Below are positions 34,987-44,300 of a stretch of DNA of 46,821 nucleotides, piece by piece; the stretch's first letter is position 1, and every line of letters starts with the position of its first letter. The DNA lies in NCBI GenBank assembly GCA_003050645.1, contig PEBX01000019.1, positions 1 to 46,821 of the forward strand, in the 5' to 3' direction. This DNA is from Candidatus Carbonibacillus altaicus (GTDB lineage: Bacteria > Bacillota > Bacilli > Thermicanales > DSM-22653). The position numbers and the translations under genes were made by a program. The notes beneath the pieces are model-generated. The model was not told the DNA's origin and did no database searches. It saw only the letters and a list, made by a program, of their open reading frames with translations.

Positions 34987-36016
34987 CGGAGAATTTCTTT
35001 TTGGATTTGAAGCGGTCATGTCGAATCCCAACGGCGACCCGGATCAGGAGAACAAGCCACGGATGGATTACGAGACGGGGACCAATCTGGTCAGCGACGC
35101 CCGCCGGAAACGGGACGTGCGAGATTTCCTCAAGCAAAAAGGATACCCGATCTTTGTCGATACGCTAAATGATAAAAAAGTAGCCATGCCGACCATGTTT
35201 GAGGAGATCCGGAAAAGATGGATGGCGCCGGAGAAATTGAAGGAGGTTCTCGAACAACAGCCTGAGATCCGGAAGGTTTGGGAAGAGTTTGAAGGCAGCG
35301 ATGAAGATCCGGAGAAAGTTTATCAGGCGGCGGCAAAGGATAAAAAGAAAAAGGATCTCTTTACGACCTTTAATAACCTTTTCCTCACGCATATCATCAA
35401 AGAATCTTTGATCGACATACGCCTTTTCGGAAGCGCGATGGCGATTGAAGGCGTAACGCGAACCTATACTGGTCCGGTTCAGATCAACTGGGGGTATTCG
35501 CTTCATCCCGTGGAGCTCGTAAAATCCAACTCGATCACCACAATTATGAATGATGATTCCTCCACCTTTGGTAAGAAACATAAACTCTACTACTCTTTAG
35601 TCACTCATTATGGAACCATCAATAAATTTAATGCGCAAAAAACGGGAATGCGGGAAGAAGACCGGGAGATATTCCGCAAAGCGCTTGTCCAAGGTATGAT
35701 GAATCAATTAACGGACAGCAAACAAGGACAATCCCCTCTCTTTTATCTGGAGGTTGTCTATGAGGAAAACTTTGACGGATATGTAGGAGATCTGCGCCGC
35801 TTTATTCGCGCGGAGTATGATGAAAACAAACCAATCCGTTCATTAAAAGATGTAAAAGTGGATTTCTCGGCGCTTCGGGATGTACTGACACAATTACAGT
35901 CAAATGGGAGAATCAAGCAAATCCTGAAATGGATGAATCCTTACGCGGAACATGGACAATTCCTGCATTTCCCGGACGGAGAAACCATTGACCTGCTGGC
36001 TTCGATCCAGGGATGA
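34973..36016 (+). CDS. cas7: Type I-B Cascade backbone Cas7 (Csh2)
   Basis: 347 residues, with the Shine-Dalgarno GGAGAGGGG inside the end of cas8b. The N-terminus GEFLFGFEAVMSNPNGDPDQ with NKPRMD, and the RRKRDVRDFLKQKG segment, match Csh2/Cas7 of type I-B. FGSAMAIEGVTRTYTGPVQI is another family hallmark of the RAMP-like fold. Several copies bind along the crRNA spacer to form the surveillance complex. The gene lies between cas8b (overlap) and cas5 (13 nt gap). Confidence 0.93.
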   Translation: MIKNNGEFLFGFEAVMSNPNGDPDQENKPRMDYETGTNLVSDARRKRDVRDFLKQKGYPIFVDTLNDKKVAMPTMFEEIRKRWMAPEKLKEVLEQQPEIRKVWEEFEGSDEDPEKVYQAAAKDKKKKDLFTTFNNLFLTHIIKESLIDIRLFGSAMAIEGVTRTYTGPVQINWGYSLHPVELVKSNSITTIMNDDSSTFGKKHKLYYSLVTHYGTINKFNAQKTGMREEDREIFRKALVQGMMNQLTDSKQGQSPLFYLEVVYEENFDGYVGDLRRFIRAEYDENKPIRSLKDVKVDFSALRDVLTQLQSNGRIKQILKWMNPYAEHGQFLHFPDGETIDLLASIQG

Positions 36017-36029
36017 CGGGGGGATTCTC

Positions 36030-36788
36030 ATGCGCATCCTCTCATTTCATCTGTTTGGGAAAATGGCCCATTTCCGAAAGTATTATACCAATTCATCCTC
36101 AATGACCTATACGGTTCCGCCGCGGACCACAGTGACGGGGATGATTGCCGGGTTGTTGGGGATTGAACGGGATCAATACTATGAAGACTTCTCGCTTGAT
36201 TCTTGCAAGATCGCAGTGGCCAATCGCGCGCCGCTCAAAAAGGTGGTTCAGAAACTAAACCTTCTCCATATAGAGGGGAAGGATGATTTAAACGGGTCCA
36301 AAGAATACCATGCACAGACTCCAACCGAATTGGTCATCCCTGTAAATATCCGTACCGACCTTCTTGATTATCAGATTTGGTTTACACATGAGAATCCGAA
36401 GATGTATCAAAAAGTAAAGGAGATCCTTTCCGGCGATCCGCTCACATATAACACCTATGGCGGGACGCTCGCCTTAGGAACCGCCAATCATCTGGGATAT
36501 ATCCGCTATGAGGGAGAATTGGAAGGGGAGTTGGTCGATGAAAGCGGGGAAGCCCTCATCGCTTCCATTCTTCCCGTCTCCGATGTGATCGAGATCGAAA
36601 GCGGTTTAAGTCAATCCCCTATCCGCTTAATCAAGGAAGAGCTGCCGATCGAATTTGATCGTCATCGGCATTTAACGGAGAGAGGGAAGAAAGACTTCAT
36701 TGTAAACCTTCATTCCGGACCTGTTCCTGTAATGGCGAAGAAATATGTCCAATTATCCAATGGAGATAAGATCATGTGGATGGAATGA
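36030..36788 (+). CDS. cas5: Type I-B Cascade subunit Cas5 (Cas5h)
   Basis: 252 residues from the ATG at 36030 with GGGGGG upstream; an earlier frame from 35952 runs through cas7. The N-terminal RAMP fold begins MRILSFHLFGKMAHFRKYYT, and TVPPRTTVTGMIAGLLGIER is the conserved Cas5 P-x-R-x-x-x-x-G-h-h motif. It binds the crRNA 5' tag at the foot of Cascade. An 80-nt gap with a strong hairpin separates it from cas3. Confidence 0.9.
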   Translation: MRILSFHLFGKMAHFRKYYTNSSSMTYTVPPRTTVTGMIAGLLGIERDQYYEDFSLDSCKIAVANRAPLKKVVQKLNLLHIEGKDDLNGSKEYHAQTPTELVIPVNIRTDLLDYQIWFTHENPKMYQKVKEILSGDPLTYNTYGGTLALGTANHLGYIRYEGELEGELVDESGEALIASILPVSDVIEIESGLSQSPIRLIKEELPIEFDRHRHLTERGKKDFIVNLHSGPVPVMAKKYVQLSNGDKIMWME

Positions 36789-36795
36789 GTCACAG

Positions 36796-36823
36796 GAAGA
36801 CCGAGACGGAAGTTTCGGTCTTC
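36796..36823 (+). other. Perfect hairpin between cas5 and cas3
   Basis: GAAGACCGA (36796-36804) and TCGGTCTTC (36815-36823) form a 9-bp stem with a 10-nt loop, followed by TTCTCT. It is too T-poor for a strong terminator and may be an attenuator or RNA-processing site that lowers cas3 relative to the Cascade genes. This role is inferred. Confidence 0.6.
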
Positions 36824-36868
36824 TTCTCTACCCACCCAAAAATCCCGTTTATCAAAAGAGGAGAGGAA

Positions 36869-39349
36869 ATGTCTTCGATTTATGCACACTATGACCCCAA
36901 AAACGGGGTGAAAGAGCTGCTTAAAGATCACCTACGAACCGCGGCGAGCCAGTGTATAGATAGCATTCCGCCGACCATACGGTTTGATTCGATTCGGGTA
37001 GATCGGATCAAAGAGTTATCCTATGCGATTGCTGCTCTTCACGATCTGGGAAAATATACGCCTTATTTTCAAGACTACCTGGTACATGGGGCGGAGTCGC
37101 CCTTAAAAACACATGCCCATATCTCCGCCTGTTATGCCCATTCTTTTATTTTAGACCGGATGAGACGATGGGAAGATCCGGAAGGGATTGGCCGGGTCCT
37201 TTCCTTCTTTGCTTATCTCGTCATTCGCTATCACCACGGGGACTTAAAGGTGGAAAACGATTTTCCTCCGGGGAAAAAAGCACAAGAAGAGTTATCGCAG
37301 CAATCGGCGCGCATTAAGGAAAAAGGGAAAATGATCGAAGAAGAACTTCAATCCTTCTTAAGGATAACGGACGAAGAGATCAAGCGCTATGGGGACCTGA
37401 CTCCTTTTTTCAAGGATCGGACGATGCATTTGATGCCCAGCCTTCTTCAAGTCAAATGGAAAAGCGAAAGATGGTATTTTGTGTTACTCTACCTATTTTC
37501 GCTCTTGATCGATCGGGATAAATTGAGCTCCTCCGGCATGACAAAAGAAGAGATTCACAAAGTCCCCCCATCCTCCATACAAACATATCTGGAACAAAAA
37601 GGAAAGATCAGCCGATCGCAAATGGGAAAAATGCGCGAGGAGGCGCGCAACACCATCCTTCATACCTTAGAGCAAATCGACGACGATACTTTCCGTCAAG
37701 AGCGGATTTATACATTGACGGCGCCCACCGGCATCGGGAAGACATTGGCTTCCCTTCAGGCAGCCTTATCGATGCAGGAAAGAGTAGCACGTCTTGAAGG
37801 CTATACGCCGCGGATCATTACGGCCATTCCCTTTATCAATATAATCGAGCAAAACAAAGAGGTATACAAAGAGGTTTTGACGGATTTAGAAATCATCGTT
37901 CAACATAGATATGCTGATTTGACCACGGTAGGTGGCGGGAAATCGGATGAGGGATTACCGCTTTACCAGAAAAGCCTTCTTGTTGAGTCATGGGAAGGAG
38001 ATGTGATCCTTACAACCTTTGTGCAGTTTTGGCAATCTTTATTCACAGGGAGAAATCGTCTTGTAAAGAAAGTGAATAAACTGGCGGGAAGCATCGTGAT
38101 TCTTGATGAAATTCAATCGATCCCAGAAATTTATTTTCCTCTCATCGGGGCCATGATTCAAAAAATCGGGGATTATTATGGGACGAGATTTATTCTCATG
38201 ACCGCGACGCAACCGAAGATTATTGAATTCGGTCATGCATTGTTAAAGATGAAGGATGATCCGAAAGAAAAGAAGCCCATCGAATTGCTTCCCGATCATG
38301 AGAAATATTTCTGCAATATGAAACGGACTAAATTGGTTCCTAAATTGGATGAACCATTTACCACAGAGAGCTTCCTATCCTGGTTCCGTACGGTGTGGGA
38401 CGGGAGGTCATCCGTTGTCATTGTGGTAAATACCATTAGAAGAAGTATCGAATTGTTTGAGAATCTAAAGATAATGAAGGAGAGCGGTGAGATCGACCCG
38501 GACGTTCAATTCTATTACCTTTCTACCAACATCATTCCAAAGCAAAGAAGGGAAGTGATCAAAGAAATAGAGAAGAATTTAGGGAGAGGCAGGCTTATTC
38601 TCGTCTCCACACAAACGATTGAGGCGGGTGTAGATCTCGATTTTGATATAGGGTTCCGGGATCTGGCACCGTTAGATTCCATCATTCAAACGGCAGGCCG
38701 GGTGAATCGTGAGGGTAAAAAAGGAGAATATCTCCCTGTCTATCTGATAACGCTGGAAAAAGATCATCAGAGAATTTACCCATTCCATCGGCTCTCTTTG
38801 ACGAAAGAGCTCCTCTCCTCTTATCAGGAAGTATTGGAACCTGAATATCGCGCCATGATGGATCGCTATTTTACGATATTGCAAGAGATGGGGGTCCCAG
38901 ATGAATCGAGAGACCTCTGGGAGGCTGTGAAAAGACTTGATTTTGACGAGGTTGAGAAGTTTCGGCTGATCGAAGATTCTGGAACGATTGCAGACGTTTA
39001 TGTGGAGAGGGAAGGTGACCCATATGCTACGAAACTTCTGGATGCCTATACGAAGTGGAGAAGGAAAGACGCGGATCTTGGAATTCTCCGTGAAGTATTG
39101 GGGATTCAAGACGAGGACCTCCATCACCCCTTTTTCCAATCGAAGATTACGCGTCTTCTAATGGCTAAAATGGGTGAATATATGATCCAAGTACGCGTCG
39201 AGCGTCTATTGAAAAACCGACCTCCCCATTTTTCAGATCGTGATGGCGTAGAGGCAGATTTCTTCTGGATTCCGGCAGGGCAAAACCAGTTCTATTACGA
39301 TGCGGAGATCGGATTTAAGGATGAATCAGGGAACGGATATATTTGCTAA
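36869..39349 (+). CDS. cas3: CRISPR-associated helicase-nuclease Cas3 (HD plus helicase)
   Basis: 826 residues from the ATG at 36869, preceded by GAGGAGAGG; the longer frame from 36776 reads through the hairpin. An N-terminal HD nuclease domain has ALHDLGKYTPYFQDYL, then KTHAHISACYAHSF and RYHHGDL, giving the metal-binding His and Asp residues. The helicase follows: Walker A APTGIGKTLASLQA, DEXH as VILDEIQSIP, SAT-like FILMTATQPK, and motif VI-type VSTQTIEAGVDLDFD with QTAGRVNREG. It is recruited to Cascade-marked DNA and unwinds and degrades it 3' to 5'. All key residues are present, so it should be active. The gene lies 80 nt after cas5. Confidence 0.93.
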   Translation: MSSIYAHYDPKNGVKELLKDHLRTAASQCIDSIPPTIRFDSIRVDRIKELSYAIAALHDLGKYTPYFQDYLVHGAESPLKTHAHISACYAHSFILDRMRRWEDPEGIGRVLSFFAYLVIRYHHGDLKVENDFPPGKKAQEELSQQSARIKEKGKMIEEELQSFLRITDEEIKRYGDLTPFFKDRTMHLMPSLLQVKWKSERWYFVLLYLFSLLIDRDKLSSSGMTKEEIHKVPPSSIQTYLEQKGKISRSQMGKMREEARNTILHTLEQIDDDTFRQERIYTLTAPTGIGKTLASLQAALSMQERVARLEGYTPRIITAIPFINIIEQNKEVYKEVLTDLEIIVQHRYADLTTVGGGKSDEGLPLYQKSLLVESWEGDVILTTFVQFWQSLFTGRNRLVKKVNKLAGSIVILDEIQSIPEIYFPLIGAMIQKIGDYYGTRFILMTATQPKIIEFGHALLKMKDDPKEKKPIELLPDHEKYFCNMKRTKLVPKLDEPFTTESFLSWFRTVWDGRSSVVIVVNTIRRSIELFENLKIMKESGEIDPDVQFYYLSTNIIPKQRREVIKEIEKNLGRGRLILVSTQTIEAGVDLDFDIGFRDLAPLDSIIQTAGRVNREGKKGEYLPVYLITLEKDHQRIYPFHRLSLTKELLSSYQEVLEPEYRAMMDRYFTILQEMGVPDESRDLWEAVKRLDFDEVEKFRLIEDSGTIADVYVEREGDPYATKLLDAYTKWRRKDADLGILREVLGIQDEDLHHPFFQSKITRLLMAKMGEYMIQVRVERLLKNRPPHFSDRDGVEADFFWIPAGQNQFYYDAEIGFKDESGNGYIC

Positions 39350-39389
39350 TTTCCATCATGCCGTAAACGGATCGCAGGAAGGGATAAAA

Positions 39390-39887
39390 ATGGAAATCAC
39401 AGGGACATTGGTCTGGTACTATTTTATATGCAAACGAGAGGTATGGTTAATGGGACATCAGATCTATCCCGATCAAGAGAGTGATTACCTGGAGATCGGT
39501 CGGTTCATCGATGAACATTCATATGCCCGTGAGAAGAAAGAGATCTTGATCGGCAATATTAAGATCGACCGTCTTTGGAGGGAAGGAAGTCAACTCGTAA
39601 TCGGTGAGGTGAAGAAATCTTCAAGCTATCTGGAAAGTGCGACCTATCAACTCCTTTACTATCTCGATACTCTAAGGAAGATGGGGATCGAAGCCCGTGG
39701 TGAATTATTATTTCCTGAGGAGAAAAAAAGAGAGGTAGTTGAATGGACGGAGGAGGGGCAAAAGAAGCTCCATCAGGCATTGCAAGAGATTGAAAATCTC
39801 CTGCTTCAGCCAAAACCCCCGGCCCCGGTAAAGAAGCGGGTTTGTCACAAATGCGCCTATCAAGAATACTGCTGGGCGGAGGAATAA
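39390..39887 (+). CDS. cas4: CRISPR-associated exonuclease-like protein Cas4
   Basis: 165 residues from the ATG at 39390 (Shine-Dalgarno GGAAGGGA). The first Cys is in YYFICKREVWLM, and three more lie at the C-terminus in VCHKCAYQEYCWAEE; these four bind an iron-sulfur cluster. The RecB-like nuclease motifs are GNIKIDRLW and VIGEVKKSSSY with the catalytic Asp, Glu and Lys, and the QLLYYLDTLR segment is the Q-x-x-x-Y motif. Cas4 works with Cas1-Cas2 to trim prespacers and select the PAM end. The next gene begins 2 nt after its stop. Confidence 0.93.
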   Translation: MEITGTLVWYYFICKREVWLMGHQIYPDQESDYLEIGRFIDEHSYAREKKEILIGNIKIDRLWREGSQLVIGEVKKSSSYLESATYQLLYYLDTLRKMGIEARGELLFPEEKKREVVEWTEEGQKKLHQALQEIENLLLQPKPPAPVKKRVCHKCAYQEYCWAEE

Positions 39888-39889
39888 TC

Positions 39890-40894
39890 ATGAAGAAGAG
39901 TCTGTATTTTTTTCAAAACGGTATGTTAAGGAGAAAGGAAAACAGCCTATATTTCGAGGGGGAAAGCATGAAACGTTTTTTCCCTGTCGAAGATATCAAT
40001 GATATTTTTATCTTTGGCGAGGTGGAAGTGAATAAGAAATTATTAGAATTTATTTCGCAAAAGAATATTATCCTTCATTTTTTTAATCATTACGGATACT
40101 ATACCGGTTCTTATTATCCGAGGGAACATCTCAATGCAGGGCTTGTCATTTTAAAACAAGCCGAACACTATCTCAATCCGGACCAAAGACTCCTCTTAGC
40201 CAAAAAATTCGTCACCGGTTCAATTGCACAAATGAGTCGGGTCTTAAAGTATTACCGAAACCGGGTAAAGGAAAACGCCGAACATATCGCTCAAAGTATA
40301 GAGGGTTTAGAAGAGAACATAAAGAAAGTGAAGGGGATCCAAACCATTGATGAGCTACTTGCGATCGAGGGCCATTCACGGGAAAATTACTATACCAATT
40401 TTGATGTTATCATACAAAATCAGGATTTCCCGTTTGAGAAACGGAGTGCGAGGCCTCCGCTCAACCGGTTAAACGCTATGATCAGCTTTGGTAATACGAT
40501 CCTTTATACGACGGCACTCTCTGAAATTTATAAAACTTTTTTAGATCCAAGGATTGGTTATTTGCATTCGACAAACTATAGACGGTTCACATTAAATCTG
40601 GATGTGGCTGAAATTTTTAAGCCGATCCTCGTAGACCGAACAATTTTTTCGCTGATTAATAAGAGAAAGATACAGAAAAAGGATTTTGCAAAACAGATGG
40701 AGGGAATATTACTAAATCAGGAAGGTCAAAAGAAGTTTATTCAAGAATTGGATGAGAGGATGAAGACTACCGTAGAGCATCGGCATTTGGGGAAATCCGT
40801 CTCTTATCGACGGTTAATTCGGTTAGAATTATATAAACTTCAAAAACATTTTTTAGGAGAGAAGGAGTACGAGCCGTATAAATCATTGTGGTGA
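39890..40894 (+). CDS. cas1: CRISPR integrase Cas1 (type I-B)
   Basis: 334 residues from the ATG at 39890 with GGAGGAATA upstream overlapping the end of cas4. The beta-strand N-terminus (SLYFFQNGMLRRKENSLYFE) and the helical C-terminal domain match Cas1. The metal-binding residues appear as Glu in DELLAIEGHSRENYY, His in GYLHSTNYRRF (usual G-x-h-H), and Asp/Glu in NLDVAEIFKPILVD. It joins prespacers to the leader-proximal repeat as a complex with Cas2. All catalytic residues seem intact, so acquisition may still be active. Confidence 0.93.
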   Translation: MKKSLYFFQNGMLRRKENSLYFEGESMKRFFPVEDINDIFIFGEVEVNKKLLEFISQKNIILHFFNHYGYYTGSYYPREHLNAGLVILKQAEHYLNPDQRLLLAKKFVTGSIAQMSRVLKYYRNRVKENAEHIAQSIEGLEENIKKVKGIQTIDELLAIEGHSRENYYTNFDVIIQNQDFPFEKRSARPPLNRLNAMISFGNTILYTTALSEIYKTFLDPRIGYLHSTNYRRFTLNLDVAEIFKPILVDRTIFSLINKRKIQKKDFAKQMEGILLNQEGQKKFIQELDERMKTTVEHRHLGKSVSYRRLIRLELYKLQKHFLGEKEYEPYKSLW

Positions 40895-40935
40895 ATAAAG
40901 GATAGATCGAGAAAACAACAGACAGAGGGGTTATA

Positions 40936-41199
40936 ATGTTTGTTATTTTGGTGTATGATTTTAGTGAGAAGAGGGTCGCAAAAGCATTAAAGATTAGCAG
41001 GAAATATCTCCATTGGGTGCAGAATTCTGTTTTAGAAGGTGATATTTCCGAAGCCAATTTAGTAAAATTAAAAAAGGAACTTCTGTCAATCCTTAACCCA
41101 CAAGAGGATTCCGTGATTCTGTATACCTTCAGGACACGCAATTATTCGAAGAGGGAAGAATTTGGGATCAAAAAAGGAGGAGAGGAATTCTTAATTTGA
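40936..41199 (+). CDS. cas2: CRISPR-associated Cas2
   Basis: 87 residues, Shine-Dalgarno AGAGGGG. The start MFVILVYDFSEKRVAKALKI has the conserved Asp at the end of strand 1 (V-Y-D). The segment KYLHWVQNSVLEGDIS and the C-terminal DSVILYTFRTRNYSKREEFG are typical for type I-B Cas2. It forms the dimeric core of the Cas1-Cas2 integrase. It is the last gene before the CRISPR leader. Confidence 0.95.
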   Translation: MFVILVYDFSEKRVAKALKISRKYLHWVQNSVLEGDISEANLVKLKKELLSILNPQEDSVILYTFRTRNYSKREEFGIKKGGEEFLI

Positions 41200-41387
41200 G
41201 GCTAAGATATCGTCGTGTTCTGTCGTCGACCATGAGTAGCGTAAAAAACGCTGGGGTTCGACGACACTTTTAATTTGTGGAAATATGGTGTGGGATAAGG
41301 AGGTTTCAAAAATTCTTCTTGATCGGTGGAAATGACTCTTGAAGGATTTAGATTCGTGACATATAATAAAATCAAGTACTTTTTGGG
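41200..41387 (+). promoter_or_regulatory. CRISPR leader with cruciform-capable hairpin
   Basis: The 188 nt between cas2 and the first repeat. It contains a compound inverted repeat: TGTCGTCGACC (41221-41231) pairs with GG-t-TCGACGACA (41255-41266) with a single T bulge, and an inner AGCGT-aaaaa-ACGCT hairpin (41238-41252). Leader hairpins of this kind could guide integration; its function here is inferred. Confidence 0.8.
41339..41367 (+). promoter_or_regulatory. Promoter of the CRISPR array
   Basis: TTGAAG (41339-41344) and a perfect TATAAT (41362-41367) are 17 nt apart. Transcription would start near 41374, about 14 nt before the first repeat, so nearly the whole transcript is array. Confidence 0.75.
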
Positions 41388-44300
41388 GTCCCGATCCTAC
41401 CTATAAGGAATTGAAACTAGTATATCGTATGATATAGTATAAGTAGAAAGGAGAGTCCCGATCCTACCTATAAGGAATTGAAACTGGGATCAAGTTCGAA
41501 TGCATGTCTTTCCCCTGGCTTCAGTCCCGATCCTACCTATAAGGAATTGAAACTGGGAATCTATCCTTAGTTACATATTTATTATACCATGTCCCGATCC
41601 TACCTATAAGGAATTGAAACTCTATCTAACTTAGGCGCTTCTTATTTCATGGATGAAAGTCCCGATCCTACCTATAAGGAATTGAAACTACCTTGCTGTA
41701 ATATTTTATACACTGTGGCGGTTGAGTCCCGATCCTACCTATAAGGAATTGAAACTGAGCCGACTGAGCGTGGATATCGAGACATATAGCTCGTCCCGAT
41801 CCTACCTATAAGGAATTGAAACTGACCCAGGATGCATCGTTCAGTACTCCGGCGTCTTGTCCCGATCCTACCTATAAGGAATTGAAACCACTTTTTTTTC
41901 GTCGTCACCAAGCAACTGTACAAGTCCCGATCCTACCTATAAGGAATTGAAACTACGATCGAAAATTTCAATGAAGAGTCAAGGTTACGTCCCGATCCTA
42001 CCTATAAGGAATTGAAACTCAAGCAAAACGCGAAAAGAATATTTCTTTCCGTTTCGTCCCGATCCTACCTATAAGGAATTGAAACACGGAATAACGGGCC
42101 TCAATACTTCGGTTAGTTCTTTGAGTCCCGATCCTACCTATAAGGAATTGAAACCTAGTGTTACCTTGCAATGCCGCGAAATTCAATTTTTCGTCCCGAT
42201 CCTACCTATAAGGAATTGAAACCCACAACTGGTGTGGCCTTAAAACGCGCACCGGCGGTGGGTCCCGATCCTACCTATAAGGAATTGAAACAGAGAGCGT
42301 ACACCGCAATGTACACTGACACTATATTTGTCCCGATCCTACCTATAAGGAATTGAAACATGCTTTTCCTATTCCATTCCAAATAGAAACAGCGATTGTC
42401 CCGATCCTACCTATAAGGAATTGAAACCCAGAAAAAGAGCTGGTAAGACGTGAATTTGAAGACGGTCCCGATCCTACCTATAAGGAATTGAAACACGAAA
42501 TCGCCGAGGCGTGCCAAAATTTCTACTATTAGTCCCGATCCTACCTATAAGGAATTGAAACTGAGGTGCAAGCTTAGCCGCGCCGAAAAACTGTTCAAGT
42601 CCCGATCCTACCTATAAGGAATTGAAACTCAAATTGAGCGTGTGGAAGTTGAACCAGCCAAATATGAGTCCCGATCCTACCTATAAGGAATTGAAACCAT
42701 CGACGAATCTCTTGGTGACGACAATAATGACGGGTCCCGATCCTACCTATAAGGAATTGAAACCTACAAATTGCAGTATATTAAACCCGGTATGCACGAG
42801 TCCCGATCCTACCTATAAGGAATTGAAACCGTCTCCACTTCTTACAAAATCAGCATTTCTTGCATGTCCCGATCCTACCTATAAGGAATTGAAACAAACT
42901 CTTCGCCAGTACCGCTCATATAGAGCGTAAATGTCCCGATCCTACCTATAAGGAATTGAAACTTCGATGAGCGTCAAATCATCGGAGAGAAGACAGATTA
43001 CGTCCCGATCCTACCTATAAGGAATTGAAACTCACTGACGCAGTATACGACATCGATCATTTTTCGAGTCCCGATCCTACCTATAAGGAATTGAAACTGT
43101 GGATGGCAACCTCGTCTATCTCCAGCCAAACGACCGTCCCGATCCTACCTATAAGGAATTGAAACGTGGTAGCCCCGGGGCCCATGGGATGGGCTCGCGC
43201 AGTCCCGATCCTACCTATAAGGAATTGAAACTCTCATCGTTGCGATCCTGGTTGGGCTCGCCTACCGCGTGTCCCGATCCTACCTATAAGGAATTGAAAC
43301 CTGGAAGGAAGGTGACGTGACATGGTATGGCAAGAAGTCCCGATCCTACCTATAAGGAATTGAAACTGAATAGGTTTCTCCGGCGTTTCTAGCGAGATCG
43401 TCGTCCCGATCCTACCTATAAGGAATTGAAACGCGCCGGGTACCTGCGGCCATTCCGAGACGTCTCTCCAGGTCCCGATCCTACCTATAAGGAATTGAAA
43501 CAGGAACCCAAAACGCAGTCTTCCATCCGCACCATTTCAGTCCCGATCCTACCTATAAGGAATTGAAACCGATCACCGTCGCCGAAGAGTCGATGCAGGT
43601 AACGAGTCCCGATCCTACCTATAAGGAATTGAAACTGTGGATGGCAACCTCGTCTATCTCCAGCCCAACGACCGTCCCGATCCTACCTATAAGGAATTGA
43701 AACCGCATAGCGTCGCGTGGCACGGAAACTCTAGCAGAAGTCCCGATCCTACCTATAAGGAATTGAAACTGGTACGCAGAATGTACGGATTAGGGCGCTG
43801 CCGAGTCCCGATCCTACCTATAAGGAATTGAAACACCATCAGCACGTGTTCAATCACTTTTTCATTTTGTCCGTCCCGATCCTACCTATAAGGAATTGAA
43901 ACTCTAGAATGCCTAGTTTGTCTGCTATCTCTTCTGCCGGGTCCCGATCCTACCTATAAGGAATTGAAACTTATACTACCCCCAATGGGCATAAGAAAAA
44001 GCCCTTGAGTCCCGATCCTACCTATAAGGAATTGAAACCAGTCTCATCTAGTATCGCCACACCCGTTCCACTTGCTCGTCCCGATCCTACCTATAAGGAA
44101 TTGAAACCATGATCTCCGCCACATCTCCGCCTCTCTACTCATCGGGTCCCGATCCTACCTATAAGGAATTGAAACTCGCCGAAAGAGGAAAAGAAGACGC
44201 TCATAAAAGAGTGTCCCGATCCTACCTATAAGGAATTGAAACTCTGTTCCTCAATGCATTCGCGATAGCTTTTTCAAGTCCCGATCCTACCTATAAGGAA

